From the NCBI RefSeq assembly GCF_963576615.1, contig NC_088708.1:54919196-54983195 (forward strand): 64,000 bases of DNA, in the 5' to 3' direction. The stretch is from Watersipora subatra (taxonomy: Eukaryota; Bryozoa; Gymnolaemata; Cheilostomatida; Watersiporidae). This document shows positions 35,556-49,500 of this stretch, piece by piece. Position numbers and translations under genes: made by a program. How positions within the stretch are numbered: the stretch's first letter is position 1; each line of letters starts with the position of its first letter. The notes under the pieces were generated by a model. It was not told where the DNA came from, made no database searches, and saw nothing but the letters and a program-made list of their open reading frames with translations.

Positions 35556-37541
35556 GTCAGTAAGAGTAAGTGCTCTAGCAGCAAGAGAAGCAGAAACTTT
35601 ATGAGACAAATTGTGTGAGATTCACCAGCTGGTGAACTACTTTATAACCTAGTAGAGTGTCGTCTGTACACCTACACGCTAACAGTTCTAAAAACTGCTT
35701 ATGTCATCAGATACCGGTAGAACTCCAAATGCTGTTTATTTTCATAACATATAGAATCACCGACTGTCTAAAATCATCTTGGAAACAGATTGGACTTCAT
35801 TTTAGTATGATCACAAAAAATCATTTGTATTGTTTGATAAATTTCGCTAAACAGCTAAAAAGATGTACATTTGAGAGAGGACAACTTTTTACTATTCAAC
35901 GCTTGTGTCAAGTTTTCAGTAATTGGATGGCTCAATTAATCAGTGTTCCCACAATGCATAGCTACTCTTAAGAATAGGGGTTGAAATTGACGGTCGCAGG
36001 ATATTTTAAGATAAGATAGATGATAGATTTACTGCCTACTCATCAACCAGCAAGATGTTGTGCCGGTACTCAAAGACTAGTTAGGTTGCAAGAGTTACTC
36101 TAGGCACAATCCTCTTACCAACCTTATGTAATTGCCGTTCAGCAGCCTCGTGACCAGCAATGGGTCCAAACGTAGATATTTTTTTCATAGACTGACGATA
36201 CATGTAGCTATACTTTATACAGGGATAGCAGACATACTAACTTGGATCCTGAAAATAGCTCTTGTAAATATTTGAAGTTACCCACACCTGTCACTGCAAA
36301 AAGGAATGTTAAAGTTCAATAATAATAAAGTCAGAATAAATTTCAAAAGAAATTTATTGCAACTATTAGCCAAGTTTATGTGCCCTTGTTACAAGAGGTG
36401 GACAATGCACCAACTGCAAGGTAGCCCTATGATGTCGATCAAGGTTCAACTATTCTAAAATTTTGGAGTTGTCTTTTTGACATACCTGGCAGCCTAATGG
36501 CATGCGAGTAGGATTTATCAGTACATTTAGGTTATCCTTCACATGCTAAAATCTATGACAATTATAAAGCGTGCACTGGTACATGCCGTGTTACAAAGCT
36601 GGGATACATGTTTGAGATAAAGCATATATCATCCACACGCGCTGTTTCTCATCAATCTAACCCAATCATCATGTGAGTTGTTTTGCCTACGTGCCCTAGT
36701 CCTGGTGGCTTGTTAATTTATTTCTCTAGTTTATAAATGCAATACCTTCAAATTTTGTTAATCTACTCTAATATACTATATTATTATCTAATACTCTTTA
36801 ATATCTTCTACTATCCTCTAATATCCTGTAATGTCCCATAGGAATAAATATGTTATATGAAACATTGATCAAATTATCAACATCTAAAATGAATGTGTAA
36901 ATCTCTAGTCAACTAGTATATGTAGACTGCATGGGGACTCCATCTAGACTCTATCAAAGTTATGCAGTAATTGAGTTAGACATGTGGAAAATTCTTTTTT
37001 CATCAACATCTTATGATTATTTACTTTACAATTGATGTTTTCATGTTGAAAAATAAAGAAATTTTTAAGTCAATAAACTATGCGCACTGAATTTAAGCAA
37101 TAAATATGCAATTCCAATTGTATTTTATTTATGAATATGATGTTACTCGCTCATGTAGCCTGTGGTTTTAACAAACCAAGTACATGTATTGTTTCTAAGA
37201 CTGCAAAAATAGAACAGGTTCTACAAACTGCTTAAGTTTTATAGTTCTATTCGCACAGAAAGCAACCGATATAGCAGTTTATAGCAAGAGTTAAGCTGTA
37301 TTAAACTTATTGTTGCCTGCGCATTGACTTCTCCAATGCTAAGTCACAATAGATGACATCAACACATTTCATCCTTAGTGAAACACCTAAAAAGAATTCG
37401 TCAAATTTGAAGGTGGCATCCAAAGCTGTTTAGACTTGCGAAAGCAAGCAATTAAGAACATAATGTAGCCAACCATCTGTTGAGTCACACAAGTTCACGC
37501 CACATTATCTTTAGCATGATCTAGCAGTTTCTTTCGCTGAC
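35556..37541. promoter_or_regulatory. Head-to-head promoter region between genes A and B
   Basis: About 2 kb separates the start codons of two divergent paralogues. On the minus strand a TTATAAA box lies at about 35,640-35,648, some 88 bp before the gene A start. The bases just before both ATGs are alike (TCACACAA.., then CTGACATGGCGCGACAG). The centre of the inverted duplication must lie in this interval. No clear long palindrome is left. A run of TAATA(C/T)T(C/A)T motifs lies near 36,765-36,835. Confidence 0.6.
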
Positions 37542-40500
37542 ATGGCGCGACAGGTGCTCTTCTTGGTTGGCTTGTAAGTAACCTTAAAACCTAAAAGCTT
37601 TTGTAACCTTGAAAGTAGCTTAGTAGCTTTAAAACCCCAACATTTAGTAATCTTAAAGTTCATAAGGCTTCATTTTTATTACATCTGTAAATACTCATGT
37701 AAACAGCTCCATATTTTCTTATTAGTATTCTAAAAATATAAGACAATGAATATTAATCATATTTAATGTTTTAGGTCTAACAAAGATGAGAGAATTTATG
37801 TTTGTCATTATCTATTGTTATCAGATGAACATTAAAACATTTTTTTGAAAACTGGAACCGAGGCTTTACAAAGCAAGTAGTACAAGAGTTATCTTCACCT
37901 GTAGTGTGTATTTATAAAAACCTGAAGGTCATGAGCAAGCAGTGCAATGCTGATGAATGGAACATGCTCTTTGTATAGCACTTATATAAATAACATGAAC
38001 ACAACCAAGTTTAACAAAATACTTGCTTAACTAGCTCTAGGCTAGAAGTGGCTGCCTTTGATGTTTATGAGAAGTTCTTTTCTCTAGTCACTCGTATCAG
38101 TTACAGATTTTGGTTATTCTGGTTAATTAATGCTTTTAGAGCCGCCATTATTGGATTGAGTCAAGGCATCTATGAGAGGAAGCTTTCTTTACTTAGCCCG
38201 AAAGGATTGCGTTTTGAGATATCAGGTGAGTTTTTCAAGGCATTAGTTTAAAAAATATATATGTTACTTGATCAATAGTATACATAATTATATTAAAAAC
38301 AAAGATATAGAGAATTGCTTAAAGGTTGACATGCAAAAAAATTTAGATTGCAGTTATTTGATATCAAAAGATTCACCATGTCTTATTCTGTTGTGTTGTA
38401 AGTGCAAAATATGCGGAAATGTGATTACAAGCTCTTAAAAGCTCAAAAACGAACAGTTAATCTGCCGCCATCCTGAAAACGCTGTAGATTGGAGTCTCTT
38501 TATCTCGATGACATACTCAAACATTGCGGTTATTGTTTTTGATCACATGATGTTATCACGTGAAATGAAAGGCCAATAAAAGGCTCATTATAAAACGTCT
38601 CGTAGCACTAGTTTATGACAAACACTTCGGGTTTTACCAAAGACCCTGTATCAAATATAGATGCTCGCTACTTTACAGTTTTGTTTCGGCTTGGTTTAAT
38701 CATCTAGTCACAATCTGATCATGTGACCCATACTTCCTGCCAAATAGCGCAAAAAATTTCTGGAGAACATTTCGACTATCACAGGTGACCAACAGGCTCA
38801 TCATGTTTATCAGAAGATGATATGCACTCCTTCGAGTTAAGGTTGAAAAATTAAACGAATTTTTACGGTAGGTTTTGAGATATCAGTGCTCAAAGTGACA
38901 GCATTACAATGATGATAACATTGAGGCGTAAGGACAATATACATGGTTTTATTGAATTCTTGAAGTATGTTTGTGAAAATATTTCAACGAATGAGGTTGC
39001 GTGAAAGTGTATACAGAAGCCATCGTGTTGAACTACGTCCCATTTGAGCCGTTTTGAAAAGGGATTCCAATCTACGGCGTTTTTGTGATGGCTGCAATTA
39101 GCTGTTCGTTTTTTTTTGCTTTTAAGAGCTTGTAATCACATTTTCACATATTTTGCACCTACAACACAGCAGAGTAAGACATGGTGAATCTTTTGATACC
39201 GAACAACTGTAATGTGAACTTTGTTGCAAGTCAACCTTCAAGTCAAACGTAATATGATGCAATATAATAAAATAAAATAAGCCAAAATATAATATATATT
39301 TATAGAATATATATTCGATATAAATAATATATATATATAGAATAATATATACATATTAATATAATATAATACATGTAGAATAATACAATATAATAAAATG
39401 CACCATAATTTAACATAAAATAATGTGGTACAATTAATACAACATAACAATATGTAAAATAAAAATAGCTATTTGCTTACTTCAGCACTGTTAGTTACAA
39501 ATGAAATTGGAGAAGAGGTTGCTTTGTAAAAACTGTTTGTTTGTATTATATCAAGATCCTCATTTAATTCTAAGCCTCAATTGAATCCTTCTGACTGCAG
39601 ATTTGCCGTCTATTCAGTACAATATCATATAATATTATATAATGCCAATGTTTATCAAATTTGCATCGAAGATTATTTTTAATATAACAAGCTATATATT
39701 GACGCCATTTGTGTGTGTCTTAAAGATATTCCCGGAGCAACACTGGTTGCAGTGCACTATAGTATAAACAGTCCTCTTCATGGTGTACGAGCTGGACAGT
39801 GGAATTATGATTTGCGTGCAAAGACAGGTGAGCACAACTCCGCACAACCTGGTGCATTCACAAGTAAAATTTGTATAGAAATCTGCATATATGTAGCATT
39901 TGCATTGCAAGTGTTTTGAGGCGGCTGTATTTTTAGCAACTGTGTGCAAAAAGTTAAAAATGTATAATTCTTGGTTAAATTATAAAATAAATGATGAAGT
40001 TATATTAAAAAAATATTTGGCCGCATTGCCATAACAAATTTATTAAAACTTTCTCAATAGTACCAGTATTAAAATGTTTTAATTCTGATTTTTTCCAAGC
40101 TGTATTCTGTATTAGATGGTCACTTCTCTAGGTAACAAATGGATTCATGAAAACAGACATGTGAAGGTGAACAATGGAGACACAGTTTATTACTGGGTCT
40201 ATGCTCTTGTCAATGGAGGAGGGAAGCAGGTGACAGATCAAAAGTAAGTATATAGTATATACACATTAATAGCGTGTTAGCAAAAGTAATATCTCTGTGA
40301 TTTTGTCACTAAAATGTGAACGGGTCGGTTACGACTGGAGTAAAGGATTTTGTGTAATCGAAAAAAATGCTTGCTCAACCAGTAAGCATACAAAGATGAA
40401 ACTATATAATTCGTCACAATAGTCCAGGAGCTGAAAAATATTGATGACTGGTATTTCAGCAAAATATGTATAGTGGAGCATCCAATGCAGTTCTTAAAAG

Positions 40501-43500
40501 AGCTTCTTATAGGCTCAAAAGTTTGAGGTGCGACCAGTTCAAAGCTACTCTAGTCTTCCCATCTCAAGCTCCTATAATACACATGTATACATCATGATTT
40601 AGTTTCCAAGCCGGTTAGGCTGATCTGGTGACATCTGTGAGCTGTACGAATTCTCTGACTAAGACATGACTGAACCTTGTCTCACTTGACACATGCATAA
40701 AATGGCAGCCACAGAAGCAACACTTCCAAGATCATATAAACACATAAATTTAATTTTTACTAACAAACTTTAAGGTTTAATCGATATAATCAATAAATTA
40801 TTATCAATGATAATTAATAATTAATGTCGATAAACTAATATTGTCGAGGGGATTGAAAACTGGGTGAAAGCTAAACCGACAACCCATAAACTTATTGAGA
40901 ATAAACTATGCAAATTTCAGATTTTTGATCGCAAACAAGGTTATTGAGTACTACAGCAACCTGGCAGCACCAAAGCAATTCTTACACACCTCACCTTACA
41001 CTAACTACAACCCCTGCACACCTCAGTAGAGTACCTAACTACAACCCCTACACACCCCAGTAGAATACCCAACTACAATCCCTACACACATCAGTTGAGT
41101 ACTTAACTACAGTTCCTACACACCTCAGTAGAATACCCAACTACAGCCCCTACATATCTTAGTAGAGTACCCAACTACAACCCCTACACACCTTAGTAGA
41201 GTACCCAACTACAACCCTTACACACCTTAGTAGAGTACCCAACTACAATCCCTACCCACCCCAGTAGAGTATCCAACTACAACCCTTACACACCTCAGTA
41301 GAGTACCCAACTACAACCCTTACACACCTCAGTAGAGTACCCAACTACAACCCCTACACACCTCAGTAGAGTACCCAACTACAACCCTTACACATCTCTG
41401 TAGAATACCTAACTACAATCCCTACACACCTCAGTAGAATACTCAACTACAATCCTTACATCCCTCAGTAGAGTACCTAACTACAACCCCTACACACCTC
41501 AGTAGAATACCTAACTACAATCCCTACACACCTCAGTAGAATACCCAACTACAATTCCTACACACCTCAGTAGAGTATCCAACTACAACCCTTACACACT
41601 TCAGTAGAGTACCTAACTACAACCCTTAAACACCTCTGTAGAATACCTAACTACAATCCCTACACACCCCAGTAGAATACCCAACAACAATCCCTACACA
41701 CCTCAGTAAAATACCTAACAACAATTCCTACACAACTCAGTAGAGTACCCAACTACAACCCTTACACACCTCTGTAGAATACCTAACTACAATCCCTACA
41801 CACCCCAGTAGAATACCCAACAACAATCCCTACACACCTCAGTAAAATACCTAACAACAATTCCTACACACCTCAGTAGAGTACCCAACTACAACCCTTA
41901 CACACCTCAGTAGAATACCCAACTACAATTCCTACACACCTCAGTAGAGTACCCAACTGCAACCCTTACACACCTCAGTAGAGTACCCAACTACAACCCC
42001 TACACACCTCAGTAGAGTACCCAACTACAACCCTTACACATCTCTGTAGAATACCTAACTACAATCCCTACACACCTCAGTAGAATACTCAACTACAATC
42101 CTTACATCCCTCAGTAGAGTACCTAACTACAATCCCTACACACCCCAGTAGAATACCCAACAACAATCCCTACACACCTCAGTAAAATACCTAACAACAA
42201 TTCCTACACACCTCAGTAGAATACTCAACTACAATCCTTACATCCCTCAGTAGAGTACCTAACTACAACCCCTACACACCTCAGTAGAATACCTAACTAC
42301 AATTCCTACACATCTCTGTAGAATACCTAACTACAATCCCTACACACCTCAGTAGAGTATCCAACTACAACCCTTACACACTTCAGTAGAGTACCTAACT
42401 ACAACCCTTACACACCTCTGTAGAATACCTAACTACAATCCCTACACACCCCAGTAGAATACCCAACAACAATCCCTACACACCTCAGTAAAATACCTAA
42501 CAACAATTCCTACACAACTCAGTAGAGTACCCAACTACAACCCTTACACACCTCTGTAGAATACCTAACTACAATCCCTACACACCCCAGTAGAATACCC
42601 AACAACAATCCCTACACACCTCAGTAAAATACCTAACAACAATTCCTACACACCTCAGTAGAGTACCCAACTACAACCCTTACACACCTCAGTAGAATAC
42701 CCAACTACAATTCCTACACACTTCAGTAGAGTACCTAACTACAACCCTTACACACCTCTGTAGAATACCTAACTACAATCCCTACACACCCCAGTAGAAT
42801 ACCCAACAACAATCCCTACACACCTCAGTAAAATACCTAACAACAATTCCTACACACCTCAGTAGAGTACCTAACTACAACCCCTACACTCCTCAGTAGA
42901 GTACCCAACTACAATCCCTACCCACCTCAGTAGAGTATCCAACTACAGCCCTTACACACCTTAGTAGAATACCTAACTACAACTCCTACACTCCTCAGTA
43001 GAGTACCCAACTACAATCCCTACCCACTTCAGTAGAGTATCCAACTACAACCCTTACCCACCTTAGTAGAATACCCAACTACAATCCCTTCACACATCAG
43101 TTGAGTACTTAACTACAATTCCTACACACCTCAGTAGAGTATCCAACTACAACCCTTACCCACCTTAGTAGAATACCCAACTACAATCCCTTCACACATC
43201 AGTTGAGTACTTAACAACAATTCCTACACACCTCAGTAGAGTACCCAACTACAACTCCTACACACCGAAAGGGAAACGCCGAGATACGGCGATATAGTGT
43301 GAACCGGCCTTTAAGGCCGGTTCACACTATATCGCCGTATCTCGGCGTTTCCCTTTCGGCGTTCATCGTCGATTATGTGAACCGTGAATCGATGGCATCG
43401 ACGAAGCATCGCGGACACGTCGGGAAAGTTTGTAGCTGTCAAACTTTCCCGATAGTTCGCGGAGCATCGACGACAGTACGTGTAATGTGAACCATTTCGG

Positions 43501-46500
43501 CGAAGACAATTCGCAATCGCGGATAGCGTGGTTTCTGGATCTGGATTCTGTTTATGATAATTGCTGCAGGACTATATTACACTCGTTGGACTAGCAGGGA
43601 CCAGAGACACACGACAACATTTTTATACTGACTTGTTTTGTTTATGATAAATTTATGAAAATATTCTTGTAAGGCCTATGTACATTTACTCACCGAAAAA
43701 AACATTTCAGTTCTCATTGCGCAATGTATAATAGAGTGCGTTAAATTGTCCTTCTTGATTTCTTCTCTTCTAGGCTGGACGCACCTACCATCTTCTTTTA
43801 TGCCTTTTCAGGTGTAAAGCTCTGCTGCTGCTGTTGTCTAAGTCGGTTGCTTCGTCTGAGCAATGCTAAGACAATTACTTTTCTTAGTTTTAATTTTCTA
43901 TCCATCTTCAACAAAAGCGATCAGTCGATGCGCGTGGTACTAGCTTTTGCTACTAAACCGAAACGCGAATGTTTACGCGCGTCTCAATGGTCTGTTATTA
44001 ATTAGGCCACGCCCATCGCTGACGCTCCAGTGACTGCGTTATATATGAGAACGTAATCTCGACGACTGTTCCCTGATACAAACGCGGATGGCTTTGTGCT
44101 AGTGTGAACATTGTCATCATCGACAATCACCGAAGTATTGTTGCATCAACGCCGAGATACGGCGACATAGTGTGAACCAGCCTTTAGTAGAGTACCTAAC
44201 AACAATCCAGATAAATTCTCAAATAACCAGGTCAAAAATATCTCAGGTATATGTATAACAAAAGATTATTGCACAGCGTGGACTTCCAGGCGTCGATCAC
44301 CAAACTCTGTCATGAAGATTTATGTATCTCCATAAGTAACATTGTAAATCATGCTCTTTGTGAGCAGATTGTTTGTGTTATGTGCAAAATTGCTAAAATT
44401 ATCTCGGTTCCAAAACAGACCTCACCAAGAGTATGAAAACTCAGGCCTCATCAGACCTCACAGAACCTTCGCTGCGGTACAGCTCCATTTTTGTAATTAC
44501 CACTGCTGCATGCAACTACCGCAGGTCACCAAAATCAATAAGCGTACATGAGAAAGCATCGGAGTGCAGGTGCATTTGTACAGGTCTCTGTGACGACCTC
44601 GCAGACGCAATGAACCGAAGTACAAGGTACTGAGGGTTCATGTCAGATTGAGATATTTGTATTTGAAATTAGAGTTTTTTTTACTAAATTCATGTAGGAC
44701 ATTTGTAACAGACTAAAAATTCAACTGAGACACCTTCTGACAGCAAGTCTCAATTATCTTTAGGTGGGTAGCTACAGGTGGCTCTTCTCAGCCAGTTGAC
44801 CCGGTCAGACCAGTTGATCCCGTCAAACCAGTAGATCCAGTAAAGCCATTAGACCCAGTAAACCCACCAAGCTCTGGTGGAGATGAAACTTGGAATGGTA
44901 GAAAACTGAAGCTGGTGGTGGATGATGAATTCAATGGAAAACTAAATACGGGTATTTGGGAGCATGAGGTGTCTCTCTGGGGAGGTGGAGTGAGTAGCTT
45001 TATAAATCATACTGAGGTTTTATAACTTACTACTAAAAATAGAGATTAGCATTTCCTGAACTCTATTACATAGGTTATGTTAAGTCAGAATACACTTTTT
45101 TGTGATGCATTTTGTTATATTATGTAAAGCCCATTATCTTTAATATTTTATTAGCTTTTTATTACAAAGCCTTGTTTTAAAATTTGCTGTGTTTTAATCT
45201 GTATTACTTTATAGTTTGGTAAATTGCATTTTAGTTTTATTACATTGCCTAAATATACTTGATGGACATTTCGCTTAATATTATTTCTTTCCATAGTTTT
45301 TATACAATACATAATGATATATGATACATTCAATTTTTATTACGTATAGTTATTACATTATATTATATTTCAATACTTATAATATAATGCTATATAACAT
45401 TAGAATAAGTTATACTATGTTAGGCCTGTATCTTTTTTATAAATCAGATCAAACTCAATTATGCTTTGCTATGTTTTATTATATATTATATAATTATAAA
45501 AATACTATAATAATTATAAATAATATTATAATATAATTATTAGATACAATGTATAATATTATATATACATGTATGTTATATACATTATATATTATTATAG
45601 TATATTATATGACGCTATAGTTTGTCATCTTGCAGCTGACCAAACCTTGTGGTATTTTCGAGTATATTATACCATGTCACGCTGCATGTATATCATGTCA
45701 CGCTGCATGTATATCATGTTGTGCTGCATGTACATCATGTCACGCTGCATGTATATCATGTCACGCTGCATGTATATCATGTCACGCTGCATGTATATCA
45801 TGTCATGATGCATGTATATCATGTTGTGCTGCATGTATATCATGTCACATTGCATGTATATCATGTCACATTGCATGTATATCATGTCACATTGCAGTTA
45901 TATCATGTCATGCTGCATGTATATAATGTCATGCTGCGTGTATATCATGTCATGCTGCATTTATATCATGTTGTTCTGCATGTATATCATGTCGCGCTAC
46001 ATGTACAGTATATCATGTCATGCTGCATGTATATCATGTCATGCTGCATGTATATCATGTCATGCTGCATGTATATCATGTCATGCTGCATTTATATCAT
46101 GTTGTTCTGCATGTATATCATGTCGCGCTACATGTACAGTATATCATGTTGTGCTGCTTGTATATCATGTCATGCTGCATGTATATCATGTCATGCTGAA
46201 TGTATATCATGTCATGCTGCATGTATATCTTGTCATGCTGCATGTATATCATGTCACATTGCATGTATATCATGTCATGCTGCATGTATATCTTGTCACG
46301 CTGCATGTATATCATGCCACATTGCATGTATATCATGTCATGCTGCATGTATATCATGTCATGCTGCATGTATATCATGTCATGTTGAATGTATATCATG
46401 TCACGTTGCATGTATATCCTGCTGTTATACCGCACTGTAACATAATTTATTCTAGCTTGTATTATATGCTGCAGTATAATTTTGCACACATAATTTGGAT

Positions 46501-49500
46501 TCTATGGTATATTTTAACTAGGATAAGACTATCACTCTATTTTCACTCTATTGGCTTTTAACTTTATTGAGGTTTGATAAACACTGCCAAGACATCACTG
46601 AGAAATATCGTATAATTCTTTATCTTATAGAACTGGGAGTTCCAGGCTTATACTAACCTGCCAGAAAACAGTTTCACAAAAAATGGAGCCCTTTTCCTTA
46701 AACCAGTAAGTTTATTTCCTTACGTTTTTAATTTATTTCATGTGATACCATTTTCTGTTAAACTTTCTGCTAAGGCATGTTTATGTAGGGTAACAGCAAA
46801 ACACACACTCTAATTAATAATTAAATATTATATACTAACGACAAAATAATAATGTGGTTATAATGAATAACAGTAAGACTTTAAGTTACTTTGTAGACAA
46901 AAAGATCATATTTGATGGTTTACACTATTATACCTTTCAGTAAAATACTTTCTACTTTTAGACCATGACGACAGACAAATACGGAGCAAACTTTCTAACA
47001 ACTGGTAGATGGGATGTCAAGCGTAAGTCTGCTGTTATTATACTGAAGCTGATGATGAAGATCAGTATATTTAAATATGAGAATATGTCTAAAATAAACA
47101 CTGAAGATCAAGTACGAATAAAACTAATTGAATACAGATCTGAAATGACTCAGTATTTTAGATAGTAAACTAGTGCATTAAGTTTTGAGGCCTGACAAGG
47201 GTTTTTATCTTAAACTTAGTAATTGGTAATACTTAAGAAGTATTACCAGTACTTACTTTTGTACTTACGAAGTACGAAGTACTTACTTTTGAAGAGTGAT
47301 ATATATGAAAAGGTGTGGAGTAAATATGAAAGACTCTATTGAAAGCAATTGGCCAGCACGCTACTAACTAGCAGCTGCACAGGATGTGTCTAAGGAGGTT
47401 AAAATAAGGAGGTTATAATGATTCATGTAACCTTGTTTCCTATAGAAATGTACGGGACGTGCACAATGAGCGCTGTTTATGGTTGTTTGAGAGAAGGCAA
47501 GTATGGATTCCTGAACCCTATTTTGTCAGCAAAACTGCGATCTCGCAAGGGTATTCGCTATGGCAAGGTGGAAATTCTAGCTAAAATGCCAAGAGGCGAT
47601 TGGTTATGGCCAGGTATGATACGCTTCCATGTATAACTTGCTTTTATCCTGGAATATGTAGACTCCCAGATGCTGTTTCTATAACAATCAATGGGCTTAA
47701 ATTACTACGAAATAAATTATTACTTAATTTGTAGAGACAACTTGTTCTCATTATTTTAAGCTTTTACTAAGATTCTATTGACTAACATTATCTGAATGAC
47801 TTTATTCGGATAATGAGCTGAACAGACTTTTATTATTCCGATAAAATAATTCTACTTTTGATGGTTGTCTTTAAAAATCTTACTTGATAAACGGATATAA
47901 TTAAATGAAAATTAGTTTTTTGTCAAAGTTACAGACTCATATTAAAAACTTTTTTCTGTGCTATGAAATTTTTTTCAGCTGATTTCATGAACAAAACTAC
48001 ATTTTTTAATTTCTTAGTAGTTAAATTTTTTTAGCTGGAGGTCCAAAAATACCCATGCTTTTATACCATAAATTATAATTTACCTAAATTAATTTGTTTC
48101 AAAATTATGACTAACAATCGTAAGCTAATTTGAGTGACTAGAGCCGGAGAAATGGAAATCTCTTGATTAACACCCATGTAAAATCTTCTCATTCTTAACT
48201 GCATAAAGCAGTTAAAGTATGGTAAAGTTTAAGTTGTTTTAACAATATGTAGTTGTGAATGTCAGACGATGAAAACTTATACTGCAGGTCAGAAATGCAG
48301 CAATTGCACAATTTTGTGTTACATTTTGCAATGAACAGCTGCTGCAGTATAAGCCTAATTTTCTTCATACTTACAATCAATATCATTATGTTCTTATTTA
48401 AATTGGCTGTTATTTCTTATTTGTAATTATTCAAATGAATCAACATTTATTTTATTAAGCCAAAGTTAAATTTATTAAATAGAATTTTAAACCACAACAA
48501 CTAATGAGCAATTAGGTAATTTTTTAGTAGGCCTATGTAAAAATATCCGGGTTAGGTTTTCCTGATAACTATAGATATGAGTAACTATTATCTGAATAAG
48601 CACCAAAAACTTTTATAATTTTCTCATCATCATAAGATTAAATGACTAAATTATTAAAATAAACCCTACCTAAAAAGTGCAATTTATAGATTGTGTTTCG
48701 ATGAAACTGCTATTTTATTGTTTAATAAACTGTTGATGGAGCTTTGTCCTCTCATGTTGTGTTGACTTCTTTATTAATCTCCTTGATTACCATAATTTTA
48801 ATGAAGATAAACATGTATTTTCCATTTTATTATTAAACGGTTTGCAAAAATGTATCAATTACAAGCATATGTATTCCTACTAACAGCACTTTGGATGCTT
48901 CCAAACTACGGCGATCGAAATGGAGCAGGCAAGTATGGCGCATGGCCACAGTCAGGAGAAATAGACATCATGGAGTCTCGAGGAAACAGGCACTTCGGTG
49001 ATTTAGGAGTTGAATATATGGGCAGCACCCTGCACTGGGGAACAGAGCACATCAACAAGTACTCCATGACGACAGCTCACAAGAAAGTAGCGAGCCAAAC
49101 CCTAGCAGATGGTTATCACAGATACACACTCTACTGGGACCAAAATGGAATGGAGTAAGATCAACTCTGTCAGAAACTAAGTGAACAGTAATATAAAGCA
49201 ATCATTTTTTAAAGCAATTCAGCACTTTTTTTTGTCCCACAACCAAACACGAGCAAAGCGAGTGCTTGGGAGCTTTATGATAAATGCATATGCGCACACA
49301 AGTTTCGAAAATTATTCATCAACACTGTACTCAAACCCTTGTACCGAAACCTCATCAACAAATTTAATCATTTTTGTTTGGAGTCGTTTAGGTGTAATAA
49401 CGTTACAAGACACATTGAAAATTGTCTTTGAAAATTGTAGACAATATCCTAAACTTTATCCATCTGATCGGATAATACATAACTAGACAGATTAATTTGG

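Larger units (their letters stand above)
38140..40243 (+). other. CBM39 exon cassette of gene B (three exons, 300 nt)
   Basis: Exons of 86, 102 and 112 nt encode the end of the signal peptide and the whole CBM39. They total 300 nt and are bounded by phase-2 introns on both sides, so the set can be lost or skipped without changing frame. In gene A the first exon joins directly to the exon equivalent to the next one here (44764-44989), exactly as if this cassette were missing. In gene C the cassette is 297 nt with the same phases. Confidence 0.85.
40244..44763 (+). other. Intron 4 of gene B, between CBM39 and linker/GH16 exons
   Basis: The longest intron of the cluster at 4.5 kb. Half of it is the 34-bp minisatellite (about 40,981-43,265), with a Harbinger-like element inserted into its right end (43314-44183). 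It falls exactly at the domain boundary. Confidence 0.8.

Noticed and set aside
35657-35971. 104-codon frame in the promoter region between genes A and B
   Set aside because: No recognisable domain; lies upstream of gene A with no splice partners.
40981-43265. Possible CRISPR-like array
   Set aside because: The 34-bp units are directly adjacent with no unique spacers; it is a minisatellite in an animal intron.
43299-43490. 63-codon frame in the Harbinger-like element
   Set aside because: Starts within the terminal inverted repeat and has no transposase features.
45569-46561. Overlapping frames of up to 263 codons in all three plus-strand frames and on the minus strand
   Set aside because: A 21-bp repeat keeps every frame open; no gene features.
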